DNA of 64,000 nucleotides from Modestobacter sp. VKM Ac-2984 (GCF_026967985.1 NZ_JAPVBJ010000007.1:1-64000), one strand, 5' to 3'. Positions 9,193 through 18,383 are shown, counted from the first letter of the stretch. A program made the numbers and translations. The notes: a model not told the origin generated them from the letters alone.

Positions 9193-9748
9193 GGCCTGTT
9201 CTCCGCCTTTCAGGACGTCGGGACAGGGCGGCTCACAAGAGTTGCGCCGTTGTCATAGTCAACGGCGAGGCGACGATACCGCAATCGATGTGAGGCAGCT
9301 CACGAGCGAGTGCTGACATCCCCTTCTGACTCGTGGAACGACACTGGGCCTCGGCGTGGCTGCTTGCCCAGGTGGCTCGGCTACTACCTCGCTGAGTAGG
9401 GCGCGGCCCCCGGCCCGGGGGACGTGTGCAGCCGCGGCCATGGGGGGTCGCTCTCCACGGCCACGAGGAAGTGGTCGAACCCGGCAGCCTCGTTGGCGTG
9501 TGCGCTCCGCGCACCAGGCGTGCAACAGGGATTGCGTAGTGTCACTCGACTCGATGAGGAGTTGCGCTCCTGCTTGTGAAGCGACCGCGTAGGCGGGCGG
9601 CGGGTTCGAGTTGCGACTGGGTTCACCACGCGAGTGGGTCATGCGGTTCGGTCACTTGGGAGGTTCGTCAGAGCAGGTGAAATGCCCGTCCGTCAGTCGC
9701 GTTCCGCCGCGGGTTTGATGGAGGCTCTCAATCCACGTGGTGGTGAGA
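9193..9748. other. Gene-poor stretch between GT4 and IS3 remnant
   Basis: No open frame here has convincing codon bias or recognisable motifs. It should contain the promoter of the minus-strand GT4 gene near 9193-9300 and perhaps the lost end of the insertion sequence that follows. No inverted repeat was identified. Confidence 0.4.
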
Positions 9749-10046
9749 GTGATGGTGGTACCGGGGAAGTACCCCGACGAGCTGGGGGAGCGAGTGATCC
9801 CGGATGGCGGTCGACGCACAACGGAATCCAGCGACCTGCACCGGGGCGTTGCGGCGGGTGTGTGAGCAGCTGGGGGCATTCCGAGACGCTGCGCAACTGG
9901 GTCACCCAGACCGAGATCGAAGAAGGCGACCGGGCCGGCACCACGACAGGCGACGCCACTCGGTTGGTGGAGCTGGAACGGGAGAACCGGGAGCTGCGCC
10001 GGGCGAATGTGATGTTGAAGAGCGCGTCGGCTCGTCGAGTCGCTAA
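9749..10046 (+). pseudogene. IS3-family OrfA (helix-turn-helix) remnant with frameshifts
   Basis: Pieces of one IS3 OrfA are spread over different frames: 'VVPGKYPDELGERV' (from about 9752), 'DAQRNPATCTGALRRV' (about 9810), then 'SETLRNWVTQTEIEEGDRAG' and 'RLVELERENRELRRANVML' (to about 10020). The order matches a complete OrfA: HTH, then leucine-zipper coiled coil. At least two frameshifts separate them, and the expected end 'LKSAS..FFAAELDR' is lost after LKSAS. No OrfB follows, so this is a decayed copy missing its catalytic partner. Confidence 0.78.
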
Positions 10047-10158
10047 CGCCTTTGGGATACGAATGTCACTTGGTGATGACTGCGCGGTGGCTCACCGCGT
10101 TGCGGTCTGGGAAGACTGGCGTGCTGATCGAGCTCGCGGCCGTTCGGCAAGACCTCAT

Positions 10159-10216
10159 GGAACCCAGCCTGTCTGCACGGAACCCAGCCTGTCTGCACGG
10201 AACCCAGCCTGTCTGC
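10159..10216. repeat. Three tandem copies of a 20-base unit
   Basis: The unit GGAACCCAGCCTGTCTGCAC occurs at 10159-10178 and 10179-10198 exactly, and its first 18 bases again at 10199-10216. It lies between the IS3 remnant and the LCP gene's 3' end, outside any supported gene. Confidence 0.9.
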
Positions 10217-10246
10217 TTGATTGCTTATGGCGCTGCCAGAGACGGG

Positions 10247-11332
10247 TCAGCGGGGAGTTTCGGGCAGCGCTTCACCTGCGAACTCTTCCGCATTCTGGCC
10301 CAGTGAGTCCGCCTGGAGGTAGCCCCACATCCGCTCGCCGGTGGTCGCGTCGAGGTAGACAACGCTCGCGGCGCCCTCCGTTCCGGTGCCCAGCACCGGT
10401 GCGGTGAAGAACTCGACGTCGGCCGGGGTGAGGCCGCGTAGTGAGTAGGCCAGCGACAGCAGGTCACCGTTGCCGAGAGCTGCATCGACGGCCACTGCGT
10501 TGGTGACCGACAACAGTGTCGAGTCGAGCTTGCCGGGGGAGGTGAAGACCTCCTGGCTGAACAGCTTGGTGAACATCGCTCGCAGGTAATTCTGCTGTCG
10601 CTTCACCCGGTCGAAGTCGCCTCCGGGTAGGTCGTAGCGCTGGCCGACGTACCAGCGGGCCTGGTCGCCGTCGAGGTGGTTGAGGCCTTCGGTGAAGGTG
10701 TACGGCCCGTTGCTCGTCGTCTCCGAGACCACGACGTCGACGCCACCGAGGTCGTCGGTCACCTGGATCAGGCCGGCGAAATCGATCGCCGCGTAGTGGT
10801 CGATCCGGACCCCGGTCAGCTGTTCGATCGTCTGGATGAGCAGGCTCGGGCCGCCGAGGGCGTAGGCAGCGTTGATCTTGTTCTTGCCGTACCCGGGGAT
10901 GTCCACCCAGGAGTCGCGGGGGATGGAGATGACTTGGGCGTGCTCCCGGTCGCTTGCGAACCGCGCCAGCATGATCGCGTCGGAGCGGGCATCGGGCAGG
11001 TCACCCGGCGCGACCTCGGCACGGGTGTCCGAGCCGACCAGCAGGAACGTCACCGGATCGGCGATCGCTTCGGGCTGGTCGACTGGCGAGGCGGGGGTCG
11101 GGCGGGAGTCCTCATCGAGTTCGGCGAAGACGTTGCCGACCCGCGCGATGTTGCCGCCGTACCGGTTGCTGACGAACCACAGGCCGGTACCGATGACCAG
11201 GGCCAGCACCAGGGCCAGCGCGCCGAGGCTGATCAGCGTTCGCCGCACCCATCGAGGTCGCGAGCCGGTCTCGACCGTCTCTGCGTTTCCGCCGTCCGCA
11301 GCGGGACCGTCGTCTCGGGTTCGCTCGCTCAT
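10247..11332 (-). CDS. LytR-CpsA-Psr (LCP) family cell-wall glycopolymer ligase
   Basis: A 361-residue protein with a short cytoplasmic N-terminus, one membrane segment (about residues 32-53, 'ISLGALALVLALVIGTGLW') and an extracellular LCP domain. Family marks are 'FLLVGSDTRAEV', 'RSDAIMLARF', 'ISIPRDSWVDIPGYGKNKIN' and 'DFDRVKRQQNYLRAM', including the Arg/Asp residues that bind the polyprenyl pyrophosphate. LCP enzymes transfer finished polysaccharide or teichoic-type polymers from the lipid carrier to peptidoglycan, and that fits its place beside the exopolysaccharide locus. The ATG at 11332 gives the usual topology; the open frame to 11812 adds non-coding-like sequence. It is divergent from ugd. 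Confidence 0.9.
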   Translation of the reverse strand: MSERTRDDGPAADGGNAETVETGSRPRWVRRTLISLGALALVLALVIGTGLWFVSNRYGGNIARVGNVFAELDEDSRPTPASPVDQPEAIADPVTFLLVGSDTRAEVAPGDLPDARSDAIMLARFASDREHAQVISIPRDSWVDIPGYGKNKINAAYALGGPSLLIQTIEQLTGVRIDHYAAIDFAGLIQVTDDLGGVDVVVSETTSNGPYTFTEGLNHLDGDQARWYVGQRYDLPGGDFDRVKRQQNYLRAMFTKLFSQEVFTSPGKLDSTLLSVTNAVAVDAALGNGDLLSLAYSLRGLTPADVEFFTAPVLGTGTEGAASVVYLDATTGERMWGYLQADSLGQNAEEFAGEALPETPR

Positions 11333-11575
11333 GCCCACCGCCCTCTCGCTCGATCGGACCCTAAGCGCGGAGGGCGGCGGTGGAGCGGCTACGGGCGGCA
11401 ACCTCATCCGGGCGAGGGATGACCTCAGGCGCGAGTGTTGTCGGTGACGTTCGTCCCATCGGGCGACCAGTCCGCCGCGCTGGGTGACGACGGGTGGCGT
11501 CCGGTCACGTCCGTTGTCTACGGTTCGCGGGGGCTGGGCGCGTCGGGTGTCCGCCGGTAGGGGAGTGACACGCGC

Positions 11576-12895
11576 ATGAAGATCTCGGTCATCGGTTGCG
11601 GCTACCTGGGCGCGGTGCACGCGGCCTCGATGGCCGAGCTGGGGCACGACGTCGTCGGCATCGACGTCGACCAGCCGAAGATCGACGCGCTGCAGCGGGC
11701 CAAGGCCCCGTTCTACGAGCCCGGGTTCGAGGAACTGCTCGGCACCTCCCTGGCGTCCGGGCGGCTGCGGTTCAGCACCGACATGGCCGACGCCGCCGAC
11801 GCCGTCATCCACTTCGTCTGCGTCGGCACCCCGCAGAAGCGCGGCGAGTACGCCGCCGACCTACGCTTCGTCGAGTCGGCCGTCGAGGGTCTGCTGACGG
11901 CGCTCAAGCCGGGTGACCTCGTCGCCGGTAAGTCGACGGTGCCGGTCGGCACGGCGGCCCGGCTGGCGGAGCTGGTGGCCGACAAGGTGCCCGGGGCGAT
12001 GTTGGCGTGGAACCCAGAGTTCCTGCGGGAGGGGTTCGCGGTGCAGGACACCCTGCACCCGGACCGGCTGGTCTACGGCCTGCCCGCCGGCCCCGACGGC
12101 GAGACCGCCCGGGCGATGCTGGATGAGGTGTACGCCTCGATCGTGGCGGCCGGCACCCCGCAGGTGGTCACCGACTACGCGACGGCGGAGATGGTGAAGA
12201 CGGCGGCGAACTCGTTCCTGGCCACGAAGATCTCCTTCATCAACGCGATGGCCGAGCTGTGTGAGGCCACCGGCGCGGACGTGAAGCAGCTGGCGGATGC
12301 GATCGGGCACGACGACCGGATCGGCCGCAAGTTCCTCAACGCCGGCCTCGGCTTCGGCGGTGGGTGTCTGCCCAAGGACATCCGGGCGTTCATGGCCCGC
12401 GCCGGGGAGCTGGGTGCCGATCAGGCGCTGACGTTCCTGCGCGAGGTCGACAACATCAACATGCGCCGCCGGATCCGGATGGTCGAGCTGGCCCGCGAGG
12501 TCTGCGACGGGTCGCTGGTCGGCAAGCGGGTCGCGGTGCTGGGCGCGGCGTTCAAGCCCAACAGCGACGACATCCGCGACTCCCCGGCGCTCAACGTCGC
12601 CGCTCAGCTGCAGCTGCAGGGTGCCGCCGTACGGGTCACCGACCCGGCCGCCGGGGAGAACATCCGCCGCAGCTGGCCGCAGTTGGACGTTGTGAACACC
12701 CCGGAGGAGGCCGCAGACCGGGCCGATGCCGTCCTGATGCTGACCGAGTGGCAGCAGTACCGGGACCTGGACCCGATCGCCTTCGGAAAGGTCGTCGGGC
12801 AGAAGCGGATGCTCGACGGGCGCAACGCCCTCGACCGCGACCGCTGGGTGGCCGCCGGCTGGACCTACCGAGCCCTGGGCCGCCGCGCCGGCTGA
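11576..12895 (+). CDS. ugd: UDP-glucose 6-dehydrogenase
   Basis: A 439-residue enzyme that oxidises UDP-glucose to UDP-glucuronate with two NAD. The Rossmann motif GCGYLG is at residues 7-12, 'LAWNPEFLREG' near 145-155, and the catalytic loop GFGGGCLPKD places the nucleophilic cysteine at residue 264. 'AFKPNSDDIRDSPAL' in the third domain is also diagnostic. Length is standard for the TuaD/Ugd family. The ATG has GGGGAG about 11 bases upstream. UDP-GlcA may be used directly by the neighbouring glycosyltransferases or turned into UDP-xylose by the decarboxylase at 53620. Confidence 0.95.
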   Translation: MKISVIGCGYLGAVHAASMAELGHDVVGIDVDQPKIDALQRAKAPFYEPGFEELLGTSLASGRLRFSTDMADAADAVIHFVCVGTPQKRGEYAADLRFVESAVEGLLTALKPGDLVAGKSTVPVGTAARLAELVADKVPGAMLAWNPEFLREGFAVQDTLHPDRLVYGLPAGPDGETARAMLDEVYASIVAAGTPQVVTDYATAEMVKTAANSFLATKISFINAMAELCEATGADVKQLADAIGHDDRIGRKFLNAGLGFGGGCLPKDIRAFMARAGELGADQALTFLREVDNINMRRRIRMVELAREVCDGSLVGKRVAVLGAAFKPNSDDIRDSPALNVAAQLQLQGAAVRVTDPAAGENIRRSWPQLDVVNTPEEAADRADAVLMLTEWQQYRDLDPIAFGKVVGQKRMLDGRNALDRDRWVAAGWTYRALGRRAG

Positions 12896-12904
12896 GCTCG
12901 GCGT

Positions 12905-14047
12905 CTACCGGCGGGCGGTGGCCCGGTCCCGCGACGGGGTCGCCGCCCGTTGCCGGTGCGCGCCCACGCGGCGGACGGGAGCCGGGGCACTGGGTCCGCT
13001 GGGCCGCGGTCCCAGAGCCGGCGGCAGGTCGAACAGCCAGTTCGCCCACGGCCGGTCGGCCGTGAACGTCGCGACGGCGAACGGGATGCCGACGCCGGCC
13101 AGGACCGCCAGCGTGGCGATGACGTACGGCTGGTCGACCCCGAGCCGCAGGAGCACGACGCGCACCCCGGCGACGACCAGCACGTGGGCCAGGTAGATCG
13201 GCAGGGTGCGGCGGCCGATCGCGGCCAGCAGGTCGCGCAGCGGCGGCACCCGGGTCAGCAGCACCGAGACGGCGAGCAGCACGATAGTGCCGGCGACCGC
13301 AGCGCCCAGGCTCAGTGCCCGCTCGGCCAGGCCGACCTCGGCCGGCAGCGTCGACGGGACGACGTCGGCCTGCAGCAGAACCCCGAGCGAGCCGGCGCCG
13401 AGCAGCCCGGCCGCCGTCCAGACCCAGGGCGGGCCCTGCATCCACGCGCCCAGCCGGGCCAGCCCGACGACGGACCCGGCCGCCGCGAACGCCAGCAGCG
13501 AGAGCCCGGTCAGCCCGAACAGGCTCGGGTTCCAGCCCCAGGTGAACAGGCACACCAGCAGCAGCGCACCCCCGCCCAGCAGCCGGCGGGCCGGGTCCTG
13601 CCACGGCCGCAGCACCGCCAGCACCACCGCCGTCACGATCAGGAACGGCAGGAACCACAGGTGGGCGAACGGCTCCCACACCCGCCAGGTCGCCCCGGGC
13701 TCCCGCGGCACGTTCTTGACCTGGTTCGTCGCCAGCTCGGCCATGCTCTGCACCAGGTACCAGAGCAGGTAGAGCCAGAGCATCAGCGTGGCCCGCTCGC
13801 GGACGTAGCCGGCCGCCCCCCGCTTGACCACCGCCCGGGGCACGAACAGCCCGAGCAGGAACGCCAGGGCCGGCATCCGGAACAGGTAGAGCGCGGAGTT
13901 GACCACCTCGAGCGGGTGGTCGGTGGGGATCAGGCCGGCGTTGAGAATGCCGTCGATCGAGTGGTTGGCCGCGACCCCGATGATCGCCACGGCCCGCGCG
14001 ACGTCGATCGCCGCCACCCGCTGCGGGCGGGCGGGGGCCTCGGTCAC
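12905..14047 (-). CDS. Membrane acyltransferase (acyltransferase family 3-like)
   Basis: A 380-residue protein with about ten membrane segments. It starts 'RVAAIDVARAVAIIGVAANH', the usual first helix of acyltransferase family 3 proteins (DUF1624/OafA-like), with the conserved Arg and the histidine of 'ANHS' near residue 30. Further helices include 'FRMPALAFLLGLFVPR' and 'LPIYLAHVLVVAGVRVVLL'. Such enzymes acetylate or succinylate polysaccharide sugars at the membrane, and that suits its position between ugd and the Wzz-like gene. The GTG at 14047 is preferred because it starts directly before the first helix; the ATG at 14146 would add a hydrophilic leader. Confidence 0.8.
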   Translation of the reverse strand: MTEAPARPQRVAAIDVARAVAIIGVAANHSIDGILNAGLIPTDHPLEVVNSALYLFRMPALAFLLGLFVPRAVVKRGAAGYVRERATLMLWLYLLWYLVQSMAELATNQVKNVPREPGATWRVWEPFAHLWFLPFLIVTAVVLAVLRPWQDPARRLLGGGALLLVCLFTWGWNPSLFGLTGLSLLAFAAAGSVVGLARLGAWMQGPPWVWTAAGLLGAGSLGVLLQADVVPSTLPAEVGLAERALSLGAAVAGTIVLLAVSVLLTRVPPLRDLLAAIGRRTLPIYLAHVLVVAGVRVVLLRLGVDQPYVIATLAVLAGVGIPFAVATFTADRPWANWLFDLPPALGPRPSGPSAPAPVRRVGAHRQRAATPSRDRATARR

Positions 14048-14245
14048 GCGGCAGAGCCTAGGTGTGGATCTTCCCCTGTCCACCCGGGGTGTGCAGACGT
14101 ATCCGCAGGTCAGCGGCCCGTCTCCTGTTGTCCACCTGGCGTTCACCCGGAGGGATGACGCGTTCCGGCGTGATCAGCCGGGCCCTATCATCTGGACGCT
14201 GTTGCGGTCCGACTCCGCCGATGGCACGAGGGAGGACGCACGCGC

Positions 14246-15724
14246 ATGAGCAGCTCGACAGGCCGGCCGGCCGGCACTGACCCAGGCGACGCAGGCACCC
14301 GGGCCGACACGTGGCCCGGGCCGGCGGCACCGCTGGCCTGGCTGTCCCGGCTCGCGCTCGTCGGCGCCCTCCTCGGTGGGCTGCTCGGCCTCCTGGTCGG
14401 GGTCTCCGCCGAGGAGCAGGTCACGGCCTCGGCCACCGTCGAGGTCGTCCCCGACGCCCAGGTGCTCAGCGGCCCGCTGCCGACCACCACGCAGACCGGC
14501 GCCGACGACTCCCTGGTCGCCGGCCAGCTCGAGGTGCTCGACGCGCTCCGGCTGAGCCAGGAGCCGCAGCCGGACGACGCGGTCACCGTCTCCGTCGCCC
14601 AGGTCGGCACCTCCGACGTCCTGCGGATCAGCGCCACCGCCCCCACCGCCGAGGAGGCCCGGCAGGCCGTGACGGCGCTGCTCGACGGCTACGTCGTCGC
14701 CCGCCAGGAGGCCGCCGGGACGGCGGTCACCGCCGCGCTGGCCGCGGTGCAGCAGCGGCTGGACGCCCTCGGCGAGCCGGGCGCGGTCAACAGCCCCGTC
14801 GCCCAGGAGGTCGAGCGGCTGCTCGCCGAGCAGAGCCAGCTCCAGGGCGCCGCCACCCGGGTCCCCGACCTGGTGCCGGTGCTGCGCGCCCCGACCCTGG
14901 ACGAGGAGACCGGCGCACCGGCCGCGCTGCTGTCCACCGTGCTGGGCACCGTGCTCGGTGCCGTGCTGCTGCTGGCCGGCGGTGCCGTGTGGCGGGCCAC
15001 CTCCGACCGGCTGTTCGACGCCCGGCTGCTGGTGGCGGCCGGGGTGCCCGTGCTGCTGCCGCGGCTGCCCGCCGGGCGGGTGCGCCACCGCAGCGCGCAG
15101 GTCCCGGCACAGCTGCCCCGGGCCGGCGCGCTCGCGGCCGCCCGGCTGCTCGCCCCGCAGGTGCTCGACGCTGGCATCCGCAGCCTCGTCGTCGTCGGTG
15201 CCGACGAGCGCGCCGGGGCCGCCGAGGTCGCCTGGGAGCTGGCCTGGGCGATCTCCTCCACCGGCGCCCCCGTCGTGCTGGTGACCACCGCGGCGCACGC
15301 GCACAGCAGCCGCCCGACCGCGTCGGCGGAGTTCCCCGGCGAGCAGGTGCACACCCCGCTGCTGACCGTCGTCGCCCTCCCGCCGCACGACGGCGACGCG
15401 GTGCTCGCCGCGACCGTCGCCCGGCACACCGCCGCCGGCCGGCACGTGCTGCTGCACGCCCCGGCGCTCACCTCCGTCGCCCGGTTCGACGAGACCGCCC
15501 GGCACGCCGAGCGGGCCGTCGTGGTCGTGGGGGAGGGGGTCTCCTCGCTGGAGGACGCGCTGGCCGCGGTCCGGGACGTGGCGTCGTCCGGCCCGGCGCT
15601 GCAGGGCGTCGTCGTCACCACCACCGGGCGGCACCTGGGGCGCGAGCGGCCCCAGCCGTCGTCCCCGCGGGCTGCGGAGGAGACGACGTCCCCTCGGCAG
15701 GAGCCCGTCGCCAGCGAGGCCTGA
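14246..15724 (+). CDS. Wzz/Wzc-like chain-length protein with degenerate kinase domain
   Basis: A 492-residue protein. Residues about 30-55 form a first membrane segment, an extracytoplasmic region of about 180 residues follows, a second membrane segment lies near 230-250 ('LSTVLGTVLGAVLLLAGGAVW'), and the rest is a cytoplasmic Rossmann-like domain. This is the layout of Gram-positive and Wzc-type polysaccharide co-polymerases. At the expected P-loop the sequence is 'VVVGADERAGAAEVAWELA' with no GK(S/T), and the C-terminal tail has no tyrosine cluster, so ATP binding and autophosphorylation are unlikely. It is the first gene of a five-gene operon; the next gene begins two bases after its stop. 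Confidence 0.72.
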   Translation: MSSSTGRPAGTDPGDAGTRADTWPGPAAPLAWLSRLALVGALLGGLLGLLVGVSAEEQVTASATVEVVPDAQVLSGPLPTTTQTGADDSLVAGQLEVLDALRLSQEPQPDDAVTVSVAQVGTSDVLRISATAPTAEEARQAVTALLDGYVVARQEAAGTAVTAALAAVQQRLDALGEPGAVNSPVAQEVERLLAEQSQLQGAATRVPDLVPVLRAPTLDEETGAPAALLSTVLGTVLGAVLLLAGGAVWRATSDRLFDARLLVAAGVPVLLPRLPAGRVRHRSAQVPAQLPRAGALAAARLLAPQVLDAGIRSLVVVGADERAGAAEVAWELAWAISSTGAPVVLVTTAAHAHSSRPTASAEFPGEQVHTPLLTVVALPPHDGDAVLAATVARHTAAGRHVLLHAPALTSVARFDETARHAERAVVVVGEGVSSLEDALAAVRDVASSGPALQGVVVTTTGRHLGRERPQPSSPRAAEETTSPRQEPVASEA

Positions 15725-15726
15725 CG

Positions 15727-17064
15727 GTGGCGGTCCAGGCGGGGGAGCAGACCCAGGAGGTCCGCCGGAGCTTCGGCCTGCGCATGGTCGTGGCCGTGCT
15801 CGGGCTGGTCGCCACCTTCCTGACGTCGGTGCTGGCCGTCCGCACCCTCGACGCCCGGGCGGCCACCGGCTTCCTGGCCGTGCTCGGCGCACTGATGCTC
15901 GGGCCGATGGTCGGCCGGCTGGGCCTGGGCCAGCACGCCATCCGGGCGATCGCCGCGGCCTCGACACCGGCCGAGGTGGCCGCCCAGGTGCTCGCCCACC
16001 TGCGGGCGGTCGCGCTGCTGAGCGTGGTCACCGCGCCCGCGGTCGCCTGGGTGGCCACCGCCGTCGTCCGGGACGACCGGGCGCTGGTCGTCGCGCTGGT
16101 CGCCGCGCTCATCGTGCTGGAGACGCTGCGGCTCACCATCAGCGACGTGTACGCCGCGGTCGGCCGGATCCGCTGGTCGGTCGCGGCCACCCACCACAGC
16201 CGCTCGGTGCTCGCCCTGCTCGCCATGGTCGTCGTCGTCCTGGTCCAGGGCGGCCGGACGACGCTGGTGGCGCTGCTGACCGTCTACGCCGCGACCTCCC
16301 TGGTGCTGCTGGCGGTGATGCTGCTCCGGCTGCCGCTGCGGGCCCGGGTGCGCGGCGCCCGCTGGTGGTCGCCGATGGCCGCCGCCGTCGCGGGCGGGGC
16401 CTGGCTGTTCACCGTCGAGCTCGGCGCCTTCCTGGTCGGCCGCGGCGACGTCTGGCTCGCCGGCTGGGCCTTCCCCGGCGACCAGGCGCTGCTCTACTCG
16501 ACCGCCAGCGTGCTCGCCATGCAGGTGACCGTGCTCGAGGGGCTGGCCAACATCGCGATCACCCCGGTCGCCGCCCGGCTGGAGGCCCAGGGGCGGCGGG
16601 ACCGGGTGCTGGCCCTACTGTCGGCGGCGGCCACCGTGTCCAGCGCGGTCACCGTGGTGCTGGTCGCCGCGGCCTGGCTGCTCGCCCCGCAGGTGCTCAC
16701 GCTCTACGGCCCCGGCCTGGACGACGCCGCCCCCTACCTGTCCGTGCTCGCCACCGGCGGTCTCGGCATGGCCGTCTTCGGCTCCTGCGCGGTGCTGCTC
16801 GTGGTCACCGGCCACGGCCGCACCGCCGCCCGCGCCGTCGGCGTCGCGCTGCTGGTGGTCGTGCCCGCGGCCGTGCTCGCCGCCCAGCTGGGCGGCCCGC
16901 TGGCGCTGGCGCTGGTCAGCGCCACGGCGACCGTCGTGCTGTTCGGCTCCTACGCGGTCGTCTGCCGCCGGACCTTCGGGACGGCGCCGCTGCCCGGGCT
17001 GCAGCTGCGCCACAGCCTGCGGGTGCTGGCCGGCCGCGAGCCCGACGGCGTGGTCGCCCGATGA
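15727..17064 (+). CDS. Polysaccharide flippase-like multi-pass membrane protein
   Basis: A 445-residue protein, hydrophobic almost throughout, with about 12 membrane segments. 'TFLTSVLAVRTLDARAATGFLAVLGAL' (segments about 25-50) and 'LGLGQHAIRAIAAAS' resemble the start of Wzx/oligosaccharide flippases, and 'FLVGRGDVWLAGWAFPGDQALLYSTASVLA' (split, about 240-270) is the mid-protein signature. I start it at GTG 15727, two bases after the preceding stop; the much longer open frame running from 14311 belongs to the wrong phase of the upstream gene. The start codon of the next gene overlaps its stop by four bases, so translation is probably coupled. Confidence 0.8.
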   Translation: MAVQAGEQTQEVRRSFGLRMVVAVLGLVATFLTSVLAVRTLDARAATGFLAVLGALMLGPMVGRLGLGQHAIRAIAAASTPAEVAAQVLAHLRAVALLSVVTAPAVAWVATAVVRDDRALVVALVAALIVLETLRLTISDVYAAVGRIRWSVAATHHSRSVLALLAMVVVVLVQGGRTTLVALLTVYAATSLVLLAVMLLRLPLRARVRGARWWSPMAAAVAGGAWLFTVELGAFLVGRGDVWLAGWAFPGDQALLYSTASVLAMQVTVLEGLANIAITPVAARLEAQGRRDRVLALLSAAATVSSAVTVVLVAAAWLLAPQVLTLYGPGLDDAAPYLSVLATGGLGMAVFGSCAVLLVVTGHGRTAARAVGVALLVVVPAAVLAAQLGGPLALALVSATATVVLFGSYAVVCRRTFGTAPLPGLQLRHSLRVLAGREPDGVVAR

Positions 17065-18383
17065 GCACCCGGATCACCGCCGTCCGGCCCCGGACGGCGG
17101 ACCTCGGTGGCCGGCCCGGGGGCGTGTGGTGGCTCTCCCCGATCGCGCTCATCGGCCTGGTCGCGCTGCCCGCCACCTGGTTGAGCCTGGCCATCGCCGA
17201 CGAGCGGTACCGCGCGCTGTGGGGCACCCCGAAGGCCGTCAACCTGGAGTGGACGCTGTGGTTCACCGCCGGCCTGCTGCTGTTCCTGGGCGGTGCCCTG
17301 CTGCCGGTGTTCCGCGGCGTCCGCCGGGTGCCGGGCTGGCCGGCGCTGTCGGCCGGTGACGTGGGCGTCCTCCGGCGCGCGGCGACGGTGCTGTTCTGGC
17401 TGACCATGGTCGGCTACGTCGCCTACGGCATCAACGCCGTCCGGGTGGGCCTGGACCCGGTCGTGCTGGTGACCGCACTGATCGACCAGGAGCTCTACGG
17501 CCTGGGCATCCGCGAGCAGCTGGGCACCGTGCCCGGGCTGACCACGATGACCCAGTTCGGCGTCGCCTTCGTCGTCCTGACCGGGGTGCTGGTGCTCGCC
17601 GAGGGGCGCCGGCCGCAGCACCTGCGCCGGCTGGCGGTGGTCGCCTTCCTGGCGCTGCTGCGCGCCTTCTTCGTCACCGAGCGCCTCGCCCTGCTCGAGC
17701 TGCTCGTGCCGCTGCTGGTGCTGGTGGTCGCCGGGATGTCGCGGACCAGCCGGGGCACCCGGCGGGCCGCGTTCCTGCCGGCGGTGCTGGCGCCGGTGGT
17801 GGTCGTGGTCTTCGCCGCCTTCGAGTACTCGCGCAGCTGGGTGTTCTACGCCGCGCAGGGCGGCCAGTCCTTCCCCGTCTTCGTGGTCGAGCGCTTCGCC
17901 GGCTACTACGTCACCGCCTACAACAACGGCGTGATCCGGCTGCTGCACCAGGAGCCGGCCGGGCTGCCCTACGACCTGTGGTCGGCGTTCTGGACGGCGC
18001 CGGGCATCGGCAGCCTGAACCTGTTCCGGTCGCTCACCGGCGTCGACCCCGAGCCGGCGTACACCCTCGCCCTCACCCAGTTCGGCAATCCCGAGTTCAA
18101 CAACTACGGCGCCGTGGCCAGCCCCTTCGTCGACCTGGGCATCGCCGGCGGGCTGCTGTTCTTCCTCGGCGCCGGGCTGCTCACCGGCACCCTGCACCGC
18201 GCCCTGCGGGAGGGCCGGATCTGGGGCCTGCTGCTCTATCCGCTGTTCGTGCTCACCATGCTTGAGCTGCCGCGCTACTTCTACCTCGGCCAGGGCCGGG
18301 CCACCCCGGGGCTGGTCGCCCTGGTGGTGGTGGCGCTGCTGGTCAACCGCGGCCGACGCCGCCGCGCCGGAGCCGTGCGCTGA
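17061..18383 (+). CDS. Wzy-like polysaccharide polymerase / O-antigen polymerase family
   Basis: A 440-residue membrane protein with about ten membrane segments and one long extracytoplasmic loop (about residues 260-345) containing 'ERFAGYYVTAYNNG', 'LWSAFWTAPG' and 'FGNPEFNNYG'. Loop placement, length and the position directly after a flippase gene all fit a Wzy-type polymerase that joins repeat units outside the membrane. Sequence similarity within this family is low, so the call rests on topology, loop character and context. ATG 17061 overlaps the preceding stop (ATGA). Confidence 0.7.
   Translation: MSTRITAVRPRTADLGGRPGGVWWLSPIALIGLVALPATWLSLAIADERYRALWGTPKAVNLEWTLWFTAGLLLFLGGALLPVFRGVRRVPGWPALSAGDVGVLRRAATVLFWLTMVGYVAYGINAVRVGLDPVVLVTALIDQELYGLGIREQLGTVPGLTTMTQFGVAFVVLTGVLVLAEGRRPQHLRRLAVVAFLALLRAFFVTERLALLELLVPLLVLVVAGMSRTSRGTRRAAFLPAVLAPVVVVVFAAFEYSRSWVFYAAQGGQSFPVFVVERFAGYYVTAYNNGVIRLLHQEPAGLPYDLWSAFWTAPGIGSLNLFRSLTGVDPEPAYTLALTQFGNPEFNNYGAVASPFVDLGIAGGLLFFLGAGLLTGTLHRALREGRIWGLLLYPLFVLTMLELPRYFYLGQGRATPGLVALVVVALLVNRGRRRRAGAVR

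Noticed and set aside
9259-9642. A 127-codon minus-strand frame upstream of the IS3 remnant
   Set aside because: Composition is irregular, no motif or ribosome binding site, and it lies in a decayed mobile-element area.
14311-17064. A 917-codon plus-strand open frame
   Set aside because: Its first half is the wrong phase of the Wzz-like gene and is Arg/Gly/Ala-rich shadow sequence. Only the part from 15727, with membrane segments, is a gene.
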